Assembly (NCBI GenBank): GCA_039808325.1 | Contig: JBDHSU010000023.1 | Span: 1-37,642, forward strand | Length of the DNA: 37,642 nucleotides | Source of the DNA: JAFKKS01 sp039808325 | Lineage (GTDB): Bacteria > Pseudomonadota > Alphaproteobacteria > Rhizobiales > Xanthobacteraceae | Direction: 5' to 3' | Shown: positions 24,262-32,915 of the stretch, piece after piece | Layout: each line of letters starts with the position of its first letter | Position numbering within the stretch: position 1 is the first letter of the stretch | The notes under the pieces: generated by a model | Database searches by the model: none | Told to the model about the DNA's origin: nothing | What the model saw: only the letters and a program-made list of their open reading frames with translations | Program-made: the position numbers and the translations under genes

Positions 24262-25996
24262 AGCCGCCGATACGGCCAGGCGCGCGATTGGCGGAACCGG
24301 CCGCAAAGCGGTTGGCGGCGACGACCACGAGCGTCGTCAGCAGCACCATGCTGAGACTGAGAACGGCAATCGCGCCGACGTCGCCACTTTCCTTCAGATC
24401 GAAGATGAGCACCGAGAGCACCTTGGTTTCCGACGTGAATAGCACCACGGCGGCGGAAAGCTCGCGGATCACGCCGACGAAGATGAAGCACCACGTGGCG
24501 ATGGCGGCGGAGCGCAAGAGAGGAAAGACGATGTCGCGCACCGTGCGCAACCGAGTCGCTCCCAGCATGCGCGCCGCCTCCTCAAGTTCGGGATGCATCG
24601 CATGAAACGCCGAGTTGATCTGCTGATACGCGGCCGGCAATTCGATGGTGACGAAAGCGATCAGCAGGATCCACAATGTCCCGTACAGCGTGAGCGGCGG
24701 ACGCGTATAGGCCAGGAACAGGCCGACCCCGAGGACGATTCCCGGGATCGCGAGCGGCGCGGTCGCGAGAAAGCTGAGCCAGCGATATCCGGGAATGGCT
24801 TTACGCGCGACGGTGTAGGCGATCAACAAAGCCAGAAGCGCGCCGAGCGTCGCCGCCGCAACCGCCAGCGTGAAAGTGTTCTGCAGCGCCGGCATCGTCG
24901 CGCTCAACTCGCCGAAGGTGAAACGGAAGTTCTGCAGCGTGAACGTTTCCGGCCCGACCAGGCGCGAAGACATCTTCGAGAACGCCGTATTGAACAGAGC
25001 GAAATAAGGAAGGAACAGCGGCATCGCGAGAACGATCATCGCAAGCGCGGCCGCCGGATAGCGCCACGCACCGAGCCGGATCAGGCGCGGCGCGCCGTAT
25101 TTTCCGCCGAGAACCGCGTAGCCGCGCCGCCCGAGCACGACCGCCTGCGCGCGCAGCAGCACAATCGTCAGGACAAGCAGCGGCACCGCTGCGGCCGCCG
25201 CCAGTTGCGGCTTGGGCGGAAACTGAAACAGGCTCCAGATCTTCGTCGTGAGCGTATGGAAACCCGCCGGGATGGCAAGGATGGCCGGCGACCCGAACAG
25301 GTTCAGCGCTTGCAGGAATGCGACAAGAACGCCGGCCAGCAATGTCGGCAGCGCCAGCGGGATAGTGATCCGCCGCGCCGTCGCCCATGTCCCCGCCCCC
25401 AGCATCGACGAAGCGTCTTCGAGTTCGCCCGGCATGCGGTCGAGCGCATTCGCCACGAGGATGAAGACGTAAGGAAAAGTGTAGCAGGCGATTACGAAGA
25501 TCAGCCCGCCGAGACTGTAAATGTTGAGCAGCGCCTCGTCCGCGGGCGCGCCCGTGAGCGCTCGCCAGAACTGGTTCAATAGTCCCGAATTGGGTGCCGC
25601 CAACATTTCCCAGGCGATGGCGCCGACGAACGGCGGCGTCACCAGCGAGGCCATGACCAATGTGCGTACGGTGCGTACCAGCGGCATGTCCGTGCGCGCC
25701 ACGAGCCAGCCGAGAGGCGCGGCCACGAGGCCGCAGATCACACTGACTGAAACCGAGATGGTCAGCGTCGTCTTCAGCGGTTCGACAAACGCCGCATCGG
25801 TCAACAACGTCGCAAAATTGGCGAGCGTCGCGTAGCCATCCCGGTCGGTGAAGGCATAGACGAGAAGCCACCCCATCGGCAGCGCGATCATGGCCGCGAG
25901 GAGGAGCGCGACGCCGATCAGCGCCGGCCGGGTGATGTCGAACGGGGGCGTATCGCTTCGCACCGAAACGCGCGGCTCGGCGCGATCGAGACTCAT
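24260..25996 (-). CDS. Fused two-domain ABC transporter permease (FbpB-like)
   Basis: The 578-residue product is an inner-membrane permease with two fused binding-protein-dependent transport domains, as in iron(III) importer FbpB/AfuB. About 12 membrane helices are visible in two sets, roughly 25-290 and 315-560. EAA-type loops are ELEDASSMLGAGTWATARRITIPLALP in the first half and ELEEAARMLGATRLRTVRDIVFPLL in the second. It is the last gene of the operon ATPase-binding protein-permease and starts 41 nt after the binding-protein stop. Such fused permeases serve iron, 2-aminoethylphosphonate or polyamine-like substrates; substrate is not assigned. Confidence 0.9.
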   Translation of the reverse strand: MSLDRAEPRVSVRSDTPPFDITRPALIGVALLLAAMIALPMGWLLVYAFTDRDGYATLANFATLLTDAAFVEPLKTTLTISVSVSVICGLVAAPLGWLVARTDMPLVRTVRTLVMASLVTPPFVGAIAWEMLAAPNSGLLNQFWRALTGAPADEALLNIYSLGGLIFVIACYTFPYVFILVANALDRMPGELEDASSMLGAGTWATARRITIPLALPTLLAGVLVAFLQALNLFGSPAILAIPAGFHTLTTKIWSLFQFPPKPQLAAAAAVPLLVLTIVLLRAQAVVLGRRGYAVLGGKYGAPRLIRLGAWRYPAAALAMIVLAMPLFLPYFALFNTAFSKMSSRLVGPETFTLQNFRFTFGELSATMPALQNTFTLAVAAATLGALLALLIAYTVARKAIPGYRWLSFLATAPLAIPGIVLGVGLFLAYTRPPLTLYGTLWILLIAFVTIELPAAYQQINSAFHAMHPELEEAARMLGATRLRTVRDIVFPLLRSAAIATWCFIFVGVIRELSAAVVLFTSETKVLSVLIFDLKESGDVGAIAVLSLSMVLLTTLVVVAANRFAAGSANRAPGRIGG

Positions 25997-26037
25997 TCGT
26001 GAGGGCTCCGCATGCGCCGGACGGCGATCAAAGCTCT

Positions 26038-27096
26038 TTATACCTTAAAGTACTTCACGTACCGCGCCTTGATCTCGTCGGCCTTGTCGGCCACGACATT
26101 CGCTTCCTCGCGCAGCGTCTTGATGTCCGAAAATTTGCGCACGCCGGCCTTCTCCTTCACGGCCGGATGCGCCGAGCGCAGTCCTCCCGCGTCGACGTTG
26201 AGCTGCTGCGCTTCCGCCGTCATCGACCAGGCAAAGAAAAGCCGCGCCGCGTTCGGGTTCGGCGCGTTCGCCATGATCCCCGAGGGGCCCGTGACCAGCG
26301 GCGTTCCTTCAGCGGCGTAGACGGGTTCCACCGGCTCGCCGCGCGCTTTCATCGCGAGAACGAGATATTCGCCGCCGTCCGCCATGACCGCGCGCTCTCC
26401 TTGCGCGATCTTCTTCGGCGGCTCCGTCGCGGACTGGACCTGCATCACCTTCTGCTTGGCGAGTTTCTCGAACCAGGTCCATCCGAGATCGCGGCTGAGT
26501 TGCTGCGTCGCGGTCATGATGGTGCCGCTGTAGCCGGGATGCGCCTTGACGATCTTTCCGACCCATTTCGGATCGAGAAGATCGGCAAAAGACTTCGGCG
26601 CCTCCTCCGCCTTCACGAGATTCGTATTGTACGCGATCGGCGACAGCGTGATGCGCCATGACGCGAACATGCCGTCCGGGTCCTTATGCGCCGCCGGGAA
26701 GTCGCGCGCGACATCTTCCGGCACATAAGCGGCAAGCATTTTCTCGCGCTTCCAGATGATGAGGTGAGCGGCGTCGGAACTGTTGACGACGTCGCAGTTG
26801 TAAATGCGGCTCGCATATTCCTGCCCGATACGCTGGAAATTGCGCTCGGCGCCGGAGCGCTCCACCCGCAACGTCACGCCGGGGTACTTTGCCTCGAACG
26901 CCTTTCCGACCTTCTCCGCCAGCGGCAGGTCAACGGAGGTGTACCACGTGACCTTGCCTTCTTTCTTCGCCGCCTCGATCAACGCCGGCGTGACCGCCTC
27001 CGCCGCGGGGGCCGCCTGGACGGTTGCAACGACGGAACCCGCGGCCATCGCCGTCGCTCCTGCCAAAACATCACGGCGCGTCCATTTCGTTGTCAT
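26038..27096 (-). CDS. Periplasmic extracellular solute-binding protein (FbpA-like)
   Basis: The 352-residue product starts with MTTKWTRRDVLAGATAMAAG, a twin-arginine-type signal, and cleavage is likely near VQAAPA around residue 28. The mature protein opens with ALIEAAKKEGKVTWYTSVDLPLAEKVGKAFEAKYPGV, typical of the iron(III)/2-AEP binding-protein family. The adjacent Tyr pair that binds iron in FbpA is not seen where expected (DGGEYLVLAMKARG instead), so iron as a substrate is doubtful. The ATG at 27096 has GGAGGA upstream and overlaps the ATPase stop by 4 nt; the longer frame to 27150 is not used. Polyol, phosphonate or sugar-phosphate-like ligands are alternatives. Confidence 0.88.
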   Translation of the reverse strand: MTTKWTRRDVLAGATAMAAGSVVATVQAAPAAEAVTPALIEAAKKEGKVTWYTSVDLPLAEKVGKAFEAKYPGVTLRVERSGAERNFQRIGQEYASRIYNCDVVNSSDAAHLIIWKREKMLAAYVPEDVARDFPAAHKDPDGMFASWRITLSPIAYNTNLVKAEEAPKSFADLLDPKWVGKIVKAHPGYSGTIMTATQQLSRDLGWTWFEKLAKQKVMQVQSATEPPKKIAQGERAVMADGGEYLVLAMKARGEPVEPVYAAEGTPLVTGPSGIMANAPNPNAARLFFAWSMTAEAQQLNVDAGGLRSAHPAVKEKAGVRKFSDIKTLREEANVVADKADEIKARYVKYFKV

Positions 27097-28166
27097 GTCT
27101 CGTTTCCTCCTGAAAGCGCCTGGCAGCGATCCGCGGGCAGGCGCAACCAAACATGCTGACCCGGATCGATCTCGTGATCGGCCGAAGCTGTCAGCCTCAA
27201 TTCGCTTTTGTCTTCGAGCATCAGTGTGTAGTCCCGCGAGGAGCCGAGGAAAACGCAGCGCGCCACCACGGCGCGCAGGACGTTTTCAGACTGTGCGGGC
27301 CGCGCGGCAAGAAGGTCGATCTCGTGCTGCCGGATCGAAATCGGCACCGTCTCGCCGGCGCGCAACGTCCGTCCTTCCGTGACGAGAATGCTGTCGCCGA
27401 CAGCGACGCGCCGGGCGTCGAGCGCCTTTCCGGTCAGGATATTGCTGCCCCCGATGAAGCGCGCGACGAAAGCCGAGCGCGGGTGCTTGTAGATGTCCTG
27501 TGGCGTCCCGACCTGCTCGATGCGGCCGCCGTTCATGACGGCGATAAGATCGGCGGTCGTCATCGCCTCGGCCTGATCGTGTGTCACATAAACGGTCGTA
27601 TAACGGTAGCGATCGTGAAGGCGGCGGATTTCGAAGCGCATTTCCTCGCGGAGGTTGGCGTCGAGGTTGGAAAGCGGTTCATCCAGCAAAAGCGTTTCGG
27701 GTTCCACGACCATCGCGCGCGCGAGCGACACGCGTTGCTGCTGCCCGCCTGAGAGTTCCGCCGGGTAGCGATCCGCCAGCGATTCGAGGCGCGCGGTCGA
27801 CAGGATCGCCTTCAGCTTCTCGGCGATCGTCTCTCGATTCATCTTCCGGATCTTGAGGCCATAGGCAACGTTCTCCGCCACCGTCATATGCGGCCAGAGC
27901 GCGTAACTCTGGAAGATCATCGACATGTTGCGGCCTTCCGGAGCCACGGCATGGCCCGGCGACGACAAAACCTTGCCGCCGACGACAATCTCGCCGGCCG
28001 TCGGTTCGATAAATCCGGCAATCAGGCGCAGCGTTGTCGTTTTCCCGCAGCCCGACGGCCCCAGCAGGCATACGAGCTGCCCATGCTGGATGCACAAATC
28101 CACGTCGGCAAGCGCGACGGCATCGCCGTATCGCTTGCCCAGGCCCTTCAGTTCGACTGAGGCCAC
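27093..28166 (-). CDS. Fbp/Pot-type ABC transporter ATPase
   Basis: The 357-residue product is the ATPase subunit. Walker A is GPSGCGKTT (about 36-44), the Q-loop follows with MIFQSYALWPHMTVAENVAYGL, the signature is LSGGQQQRVS, Walker B is LLLDEPLSNLDANLREE and the switch His is in YVTHDQAEA. A C-terminal TOBE-like regulatory domain occupies about 245-350. It is the first gene of the operon 28166-24260; its stop overlaps the binding-protein start by 4 nt. The ribosome site GGGAGGAA lies just upstream of the ATG. The gene is divergent from the crotonase-fold gene. Confidence 0.9.
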   Translation of the reverse strand: MASVELKGLGKRYGDAVALADVDLCIQHGQLVCLLGPSGCGKTTTLRLIAGFIEPTAGEIVVGGKVLSSPGHAVAPEGRNMSMIFQSYALWPHMTVAENVAYGLKIRKMNRETIAEKLKAILSTARLESLADRYPAELSGGQQQRVSLARAMVVEPETLLLDEPLSNLDANLREEMRFEIRRLHDRYRYTTVYVTHDQAEAMTTADLIAVMNGGRIEQVGTPQDIYKHPRSAFVARFIGGSNILTGKALDARRVAVGDSILVTEGRTLRAGETVPISIRQHEIDLLAARPAQSENVLRAVVARCVFLGSSRDYTLMLEDKSELRLTASADHEIDPGQHVWLRLPADRCQALSGGNET

Positions 28167-28187
28167 ATTTCCTCCCTTTCCAATACC

Positions 28188-28217
28188 TTATTCAAATCGC
28201 TCCGCGCACGCTATAGT
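28188..28217 (+). promoter_or_regulatory. Possible promoter of the crotonase-fold gene
   Basis: TATAGT (28212-28217, 5 of 6 to the -10 consensus) stands 24 nt before the ATG at 28241. A weak -35 (TTATTC, 28188-28193) precedes it by 18 nt. A TTGACT on the opposite strand (28220-28215) overlaps it and may be the -35 of the divergent ATPase operon. The gap is only 74 nt, so the two promoters would interfere. Confidence 0.3.
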
Positions 28218-28240
28218 CAACGCCTCACCGGAGAAGCGCT

Positions 28241-29029
28241 ATGCAAGAACAGAAGATCTACGGCCGGCGCGAGGGCGCGGTCGGCCATGTCGTTTTCAAC
28301 AACCCTGCAAAACTGAATGCCGTTTCGCTGGATATGTGGGACGGCTTCGTCCGGCTCATGAAGGACTATGCGGAGGATGCCGCGATTCGCTGCGTCGTGG
28401 TCAGCGGCGCCGGCGGTAAAGCGTTCGTTTCCGGTGCGGATATCTCGAAGTTCGAAAGCGAGCGCGCCAACGCCGAAGCTCAGGTGCGCTACGACGCGAT
28501 CTCGAAGGAAGGCTACGAAAGTCTCTACAATCTTCCAAAACCGACCATCGCCATGATCACCGGCTATTGCATCGGCGGCGGCATGAATCTCGCGGCGTGC
28601 TGCGACATGCGCTTCTGCAATGAAGGCGCCCGCTTCGGCATTCCCGCGGCCAAGCTCGGCCTGGGCTACGGGTTCTTGAGGATCGAGCGGCTGTCCCGCA
28701 TCGTCGGCCTGCCGCGCGCGATGGAAATCCTCTTCAGCGCCAAGCAATACTCCGCGAAACAGGCCTACGACATGGGTTTTGTGAACGAAGTCGCGCCCGA
28801 CGGAGAGCTCGACACGGTGGTCGGCAAGATGACCGACGCCCTCTCGCAGAACGCACCGCTGACGATCGCCTTGGCAAAAGCCGCCGCGCGCGAGATCGCA
28901 AAGCCGGAGTCGCAGCAGGATCACGCCAAGCTCGAAGCGATGACCAAGGCCTGCTTCGACAGCAACGACTACAAGGAAGGGCGCCGCGCGTTCATGGAGA
29001 AGCGCAAGCCGGTCTTTACGGGCCGATAG
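28241..29029 (+). CDS. Crotonase-fold protein lacking both catalytic Glu (annotated enoyl-CoA hydratase family)
   Basis: The 262-residue product has the full crotonase framework: FNNPAKLNAVSLDMW near the N-terminus, the first oxyanion-hole segment FVSGADISKF (63-71), the second GYCIGGGMNLAACCDMRF (109-125) and FGIPAAKLGLGYG (132-144). In enoyl-CoA hydratase the two catalytic acids follow GGGC and precede the LG of the next strand; here they are Asn116 and Ala136. The CoA-binding and oxyanion frame is intact, so it should bind acyl-CoA, but simple hydration is unlikely. Decarboxylase, isomerase, thioesterase or dechlorinase-like activity is possible. Its 3' end overlaps the sarcosine oxidase gamma gene by 14 nt on the other strand. 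Confidence 0.88.
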   Translation: MQEQKIYGRREGAVGHVVFNNPAKLNAVSLDMWDGFVRLMKDYAEDAAIRCVVVSGAGGKAFVSGADISKFESERANAEAQVRYDAISKEGYESLYNLPKPTIAMITGYCIGGGMNLAACCDMRFCNEGARFGIPAAKLGLGYGFLRIERLSRIVGLPRAMEILFSAKQYSAKQAYDMGFVNEVAPDGELDTVVGKMTDALSQNAPLTIALAKAAAREIAKPESQQDHAKLEAMTKACFDSNDYKEGRRAFMEKRKPVFTGR

Positions 29030-29636
29030 CCGGACGCAAGCTGCCGTCGGCCGGTGCAACACGCAAGCCAAACTCCTCCGCGCTTTCCGACAACCAACTC
29101 CAGAAGCTGCCGCACAGGCTCCGGAACAAAGCGATGTCGAAACTTGAATCGGCATCGCTTCGCCAAAGAACGATGCCGATGTGCGAGCAGACGGTCGCCG
29201 CCACGCCATCGGCGGCGAAGGCGCGGGGGTGAAGATCGATCGGCACCCCCTTCGCCAAAAGCGCGCGCGTCCTGCTTCCCGCGATCCGCAACACCCCGTA
29301 GCCATCGGACTGGTCGACGATGGCCGCATGCTCGCCAAGCGCCTGTCCCAGGTCGGAAGCCAACGGCCGATCACCCGGGCGGAAAGCAAACCAGGTGCGG
29401 GGGCCCGTGCCGAGAAACGTCACATCGCGCGCGACGACGCGCTTCGGCCCGCTTGGAAGCGCGATCCCGTAGGTCGCCTCGATCACCGCCGCAAGCTCAC
29501 GGGATCGCGCGACAACCGTCGCGATCTGTAGGCTCGCGCGCTCGGTAACGACAATGCCCGCGTCTTTCGGCCCGCCCGGAACAAGAAGACCATCGAACGC
29601 GCCGCGCACCTTCAGTGGGAGAGCCGCATCAACCAC
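29016..29636 (-). CDS. soxG: Sarcosine oxidase gamma subunit
   Basis: The 206-residue product is the small gamma subunit of heterotetrameric sarcosine oxidase, distantly related to the folate-binding GCV_T fold. It has the loose family signature: LGTGPRTWFAFRPG, AIVDQSDGYGVLRIAGSRTRALLAKGVPIDLHP and SFDIALFRSLCGSFWSWL near the C-terminus. It starts with GTG at 29636 inside the last 8 nt of soxA, so translation is coupled. It is the fourth gene of soxBDAG. Its end overlaps the convergent crotonase-fold gene by 14 nt. Confidence 0.88.
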   Translation of the reverse strand: MVDAALPLKVRGAFDGLLVPGGPKDAGIVVTERASLQIATVVARSRELAAVIEATYGIALPSGPKRVVARDVTFLGTGPRTWFAFRPGDRPLASDLGQALGEHAAIVDQSDGYGVLRIAGSRTRALLAKGVPIDLHPRAFAADGVAATVCSHIGIVLWRSDADSSFDIALFRSLCGSFWSWLSESAEEFGLRVAPADGSLRPAIGP

Positions 29637-32625
29637 GCAAACGCACTCCTTCCGGGTCGACGAACACCGGCGCGCAGATCGTCACGTCCTGATCGTTGTT
29701 GCGCACGGCATCGTACGCACGCACGCGCTCGCCGTGACGCGTCGGCCCATTCACCACCAGCGCCAAGCCGATCCAGCCCTCGAGTGCCGGCGAGTAGGCG
29801 ACCGACGTGACGTAGCCCTGATCGCTGGCGGCGACGGCGGCGGCACCGCCCGGAAGGATATGCGCGCCTGCGGTCAGGCGCCGCCCCTTCTCCACCGGGC
29901 GGATCCCCACGAGCGTCGGACGGTCCGGCGCCACGAGCGCCGGCCGGTCGGCCATCACCCGGCCGATGTAATCCTTCTTCGTCGACATCATACGGCCGAG
30001 CCCGAGGTCACGCGCCACCGTCTGCCCGTTCAGTTCGTTGCCCGCGACATGCCCTTTCTCGATCCGCATCACGCTCTGCGCCTCGGTCCCGTAGGGGCAG
30101 CCGCCGAACGTATCGCATAACGCCATCAGGTCCTCGAGAACGGCGGCGCCGTGGCGCGCTGGCGCCGCCAGTTCGTAGGCAAGCTCACCGGAAAACGAGA
30201 TGCGAAACAGCCGCGTCGTGATCCCTCGCAGGGAAATCTCGCGGCACCCCATATACGGCAGCGCATCGTTCGAAAGATCGACGTCGGAGCCATAAAGCTG
30301 CGCCAGAAGTTCGCGTGCTTTCGGTCCCGCCACCGCATATTGCGACCACTGCTCGGTGACCGAAACCATCGCGACATCCAGTTCGGGCCATAGCGCCTGA
30401 TGGCAGAACTCCAGATGCTGCATGACCTTTGCGGCGTTCGCGGTGGTCGTCGACATCACGTAGTGGTCGTCGCCGAAACGCGATGTAGTGCCGTCGTCCA
30501 TGACGAAGCCGTCCTCGCGCAGCATCACGCCATAGCGGGCCTTGCCGACGGGAAGCGTCGAGAACGTGTTGATGTAGACGCGATCGAGAAATGTCGCCGC
30601 ATCCCGCCCACGGATATCGATGCGGCCGAGCGTGGACACATCGCAGACGCCGACGCTGGAGCGAACCGTCCGCACTTCTCTCACGACGCTCGCGAGCCAA
30701 TCCTTCTCGCCGGGCCGCGGAAAATATTGCGGGCGCAGCCACGGCCCCGCCTCGACCATGACGGCACCGTTTTCGATCGCCCAAGCGTGCCCCGGCACAT
30801 GCCGCGTCGGCCGGAAATGCCGGCCGCGATGATGTCCTGCAAAGGCGCCGATCGCGACCGGTTGGTGCGGCGGGCGCGACAGCGTCGTGCCGACATCGCT
30901 CATCGCCTGCCCTGTCAGGGCCGCCATCATCGCATGGCCGTTGAGGTTGGACGTCTTGCCTTGGTCGGTCGCCATGCCGAGCGTCGTGTAGCGCTTCAAG
31001 TGCTCGATGGAGCGAAAGCCCTCCGCATGCGCGAGCGCGATATCACCGGCCGTCACGTCGTTCTGGAGATCGACGAACGCCTTGTAGCGCCCCCCGTCAA
31101 CGTGCCACAGCGGCACGACGGCCGCCGGCTCGTCCTCCGCGCGCGGTTGCGGCGCCGGCGTCGCCGAGAAGCCGCAAGCGGCCGCCGCAGCGGCGCCTGC
31201 GGCGCTTCCACCCCGAAGACTTTCCGCCAGCCCGAAGTCGCCGTTCGCCGCACCGGTCACCGCCATCCCGTCCGGCAGATCGCCTGGGACGAACGTCGAC
31301 AGCGCCTCCGACCAGCGCGGCTTCCCGCCGCGATGCGTGGTGAGCGCGACTTGTGGATTCCAACCGCCCGACACAGCCACGAGGTCGGCTGCGAACACCT
31401 GGCGTTTCCCGCCGGCTGAAACGACGGCGGAGGTCACTCCCCGTGCATCGCCCGCGACATCGACGATACGCCCACCCAAAAGAACGCGCGCGCCAGCAGC
31501 AGCCGCTGCCTTGGTGAGAGTCTCATCGACGCTCGCGCGCGGATCGACAACCGCTTCGACTTGCGCGCCCGCGGCGGCAAGGTCGGCGACGGTTTTCCAG
31601 CCGTCGTCATTGGTGGTGAAAACGACAGGCTTGCGCCCCGGCAAGACGCCAAAACGATTTAGATAGGTGCGCACGGCCGATGCCAACATGACGCCGGGCC
31701 GATCGTTGCCGCCGAAGACAATAGGGCGCTCCGTTGCGCCCATCGCGTTGACGCAACGCTTCGCGGCGATGCGCCAAAGCCGCTGGCGCGGAACGCCTGC
31801 GGCGGGCGCCGTCATATGGTCGGCGACGCGCTCGAGTGCACCGTAGACACCATCATCGTAAGCGCCGAAAACCTGTGTGCGCGACATCACGCAAACATCC
31901 GGCAGGCTCCCGAGTTCGTCACTCGCCGCCGCCGCGAAAAGATGCGCAGGCGCATCGTCGATCGTCTGGCGTTCGCCGAGAAGGCGGCCGCCAAGCCGCG
32001 CGTCGTCCTCGCAAAGAATGACACGCGCACCGCTGCGCCCGGCCGCAAGAGCGGCCGCAAGCCCGGCGGGACCGGAGCCGATGACCAGGACGTCACAGAA
32101 AGCGTAGGCTTTCTCGTAGCGGTCGGGATCCGGATATTCGCTCGCCCGCCCGAGACCGGCGGCGCGGCGAATGAGAGGTTCGTAAACCTTCTCCCAGAAG
32201 GACGCCGGCCACATGAAGGTCTTGTAATAGAAGCCGCCGACAAACAGCGGCGACGCGATCTGATTGACCGCGAGGATGTCGAAAGCGAGCGACGGCCAAC
32301 GGTTCTGGCTCGCCGCTTCTAGCCCGTCGTAAAGCTCAATCGTGGTCGCTCGCGTGTTCGGCTCGCGCCGCGCGCCGGTGCGCAGTTCGACAAGCGCGTT
32401 CGGCTCCTCCGGGCCGGCGCTGAAGATGCCGCGTGGCCGATGATATTTGAACGACCGGCCGATGAGCTTGACGCCGGCCGCGATCAGCGCCGACGCGAGC
32501 GTGTCGCCCGCGTGACCGGCGTAGACCTTGCCGTCGAAGGTGAATGCCAGCAGCCGATCGCGATCGATAAGGCCTTGGATCGCTCCTCCGGCCGGGAGGC
32601 GGTTGGGTTGCGCCGCGTCGGTCAT
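29629..32625 (-). CDS. soxA: Sarcosine oxidase alpha subunit
   Basis: The 998-residue product is the largest subunit, which oxidises sarcosine together with beta and passes the methyl-derived carbon to tetrahydrofolate. Residues 20-110 form the N-terminal ferredoxin-like domain (FDGKVYAGHAGDTLASALIAAGV, then RPRGIFSAGPEEPNAL). A dinucleotide-binding motif VIGSGPAGLAAALAAGRSGARVILCEDD lies near residue 180. The C-terminal 380 residues are an aminomethyltransferase (GCV_T) domain, with SSVGVCDVSTLGRIDIRGRDAATFLDRVYIN at its start. Length and domain order match known SoxA. Start at 32625 overlaps the soxD stop by 4 nt; a longer frame to 32739 lies within soxD. Confidence 0.93.
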   Translation of the reverse strand: MTDAAQPNRLPAGGAIQGLIDRDRLLAFTFDGKVYAGHAGDTLASALIAAGVKLIGRSFKYHRPRGIFSAGPEEPNALVELRTGARREPNTRATTIELYDGLEAASQNRWPSLAFDILAVNQIASPLFVGGFYYKTFMWPASFWEKVYEPLIRRAAGLGRASEYPDPDRYEKAYAFCDVLVIGSGPAGLAAALAAGRSGARVILCEDDARLGGRLLGERQTIDDAPAHLFAAAASDELGSLPDVCVMSRTQVFGAYDDGVYGALERVADHMTAPAAGVPRQRLWRIAAKRCVNAMGATERPIVFGGNDRPGVMLASAVRTYLNRFGVLPGRKPVVFTTNDDGWKTVADLAAAGAQVEAVVDPRASVDETLTKAAAAAGARVLLGGRIVDVAGDARGVTSAVVSAGGKRQVFAADLVAVSGGWNPQVALTTHRGGKPRWSEALSTFVPGDLPDGMAVTGAANGDFGLAESLRGGSAAGAAAAAACGFSATPAPQPRAEDEPAAVVPLWHVDGGRYKAFVDLQNDVTAGDIALAHAEGFRSIEHLKRYTTLGMATDQGKTSNLNGHAMMAALTGQAMSDVGTTLSRPPHQPVAIGAFAGHHRGRHFRPTRHVPGHAWAIENGAVMVEAGPWLRPQYFPRPGEKDWLASVVREVRTVRSSVGVCDVSTLGRIDIRGRDAATFLDRVYINTFSTLPVGKARYGVMLREDGFVMDDGTTSRFGDDHYVMSTTTANAAKVMQHLEFCHQALWPELDVAMVSVTEQWSQYAVAGPKARELLAQLYGSDVDLSNDALPYMGCREISLRGITTRLFRISFSGELAYELAAPARHGAAVLEDLMALCDTFGGCPYGTEAQSVMRIEKGHVAGNELNGQTVARDLGLGRMMSTKKDYIGRVMADRPALVAPDRPTLVGIRPVEKGRRLTAGAHILPGGAAAVAASDQGYVTSVAYSPALEGWIGLALVVNGPTRHGERVRAYDAVRNNDQDVTICAPVFVDPEGVRLRG

Positions 32626-32906
32626 GGCGTTGCCGCCCGCGACTTCGACGCACGCGTCAGTTTGGCATCCTCGATCGCGTGCGTGCGCGTGTTGCGCGTG
32701 ACCGTCAGCCAGGAGCGACAGCCGCCCCCGTGATACCAAAGCTCATCGTGCAGCCCCGCGGGATTGTCGCGGAGGTGGACGTATTCATGGAATCGCTTGG
32801 CGGCGTCCGGCGACGCAGGATCTGGCCGCTGCGAGAGAGACGCATCACCGAGATAGGTGAACTCCGTGATGTCGCGGACGCCACAGAAGGGGCATGGAAT
32901 GCGCAT
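32622..32906 (-). CDS. soxD: Sarcosine oxidase delta subunit
   Basis: The 94-residue product is the small zinc-binding delta subunit. CPFCG at residues 5-9 gives two cysteines, and WYHGGGCRSW supplies His59 and Cys63, the expected four-ligand zinc site. FHEYVHLRDNPAGLHDELW and RDTRTHAI-like residues toward the C-terminus are typical. It sits 9 nt after soxB and overlaps soxA by 4 nt, giving the standard B-D-A-G order of heterotetrameric sarcosine oxidase operons. Confidence 0.92.
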   Translation of the reverse strand: MRIPCPFCGVRDITEFTYLGDASLSQRPDPASPDAAKRFHEYVHLRDNPAGLHDELWYHGGGCRSWLTVTRNTRTHAIEDAKLTRASKSRAATP

Positions 32907-32915
32907 GGCGTCGTC

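Noticed and set aside
30400..31419. Plus-strand frame of 339 codons inside soxA
   Set aside because: It is antisense to a conserved region of sarcosine oxidase alpha and looks like low-complexity noise.
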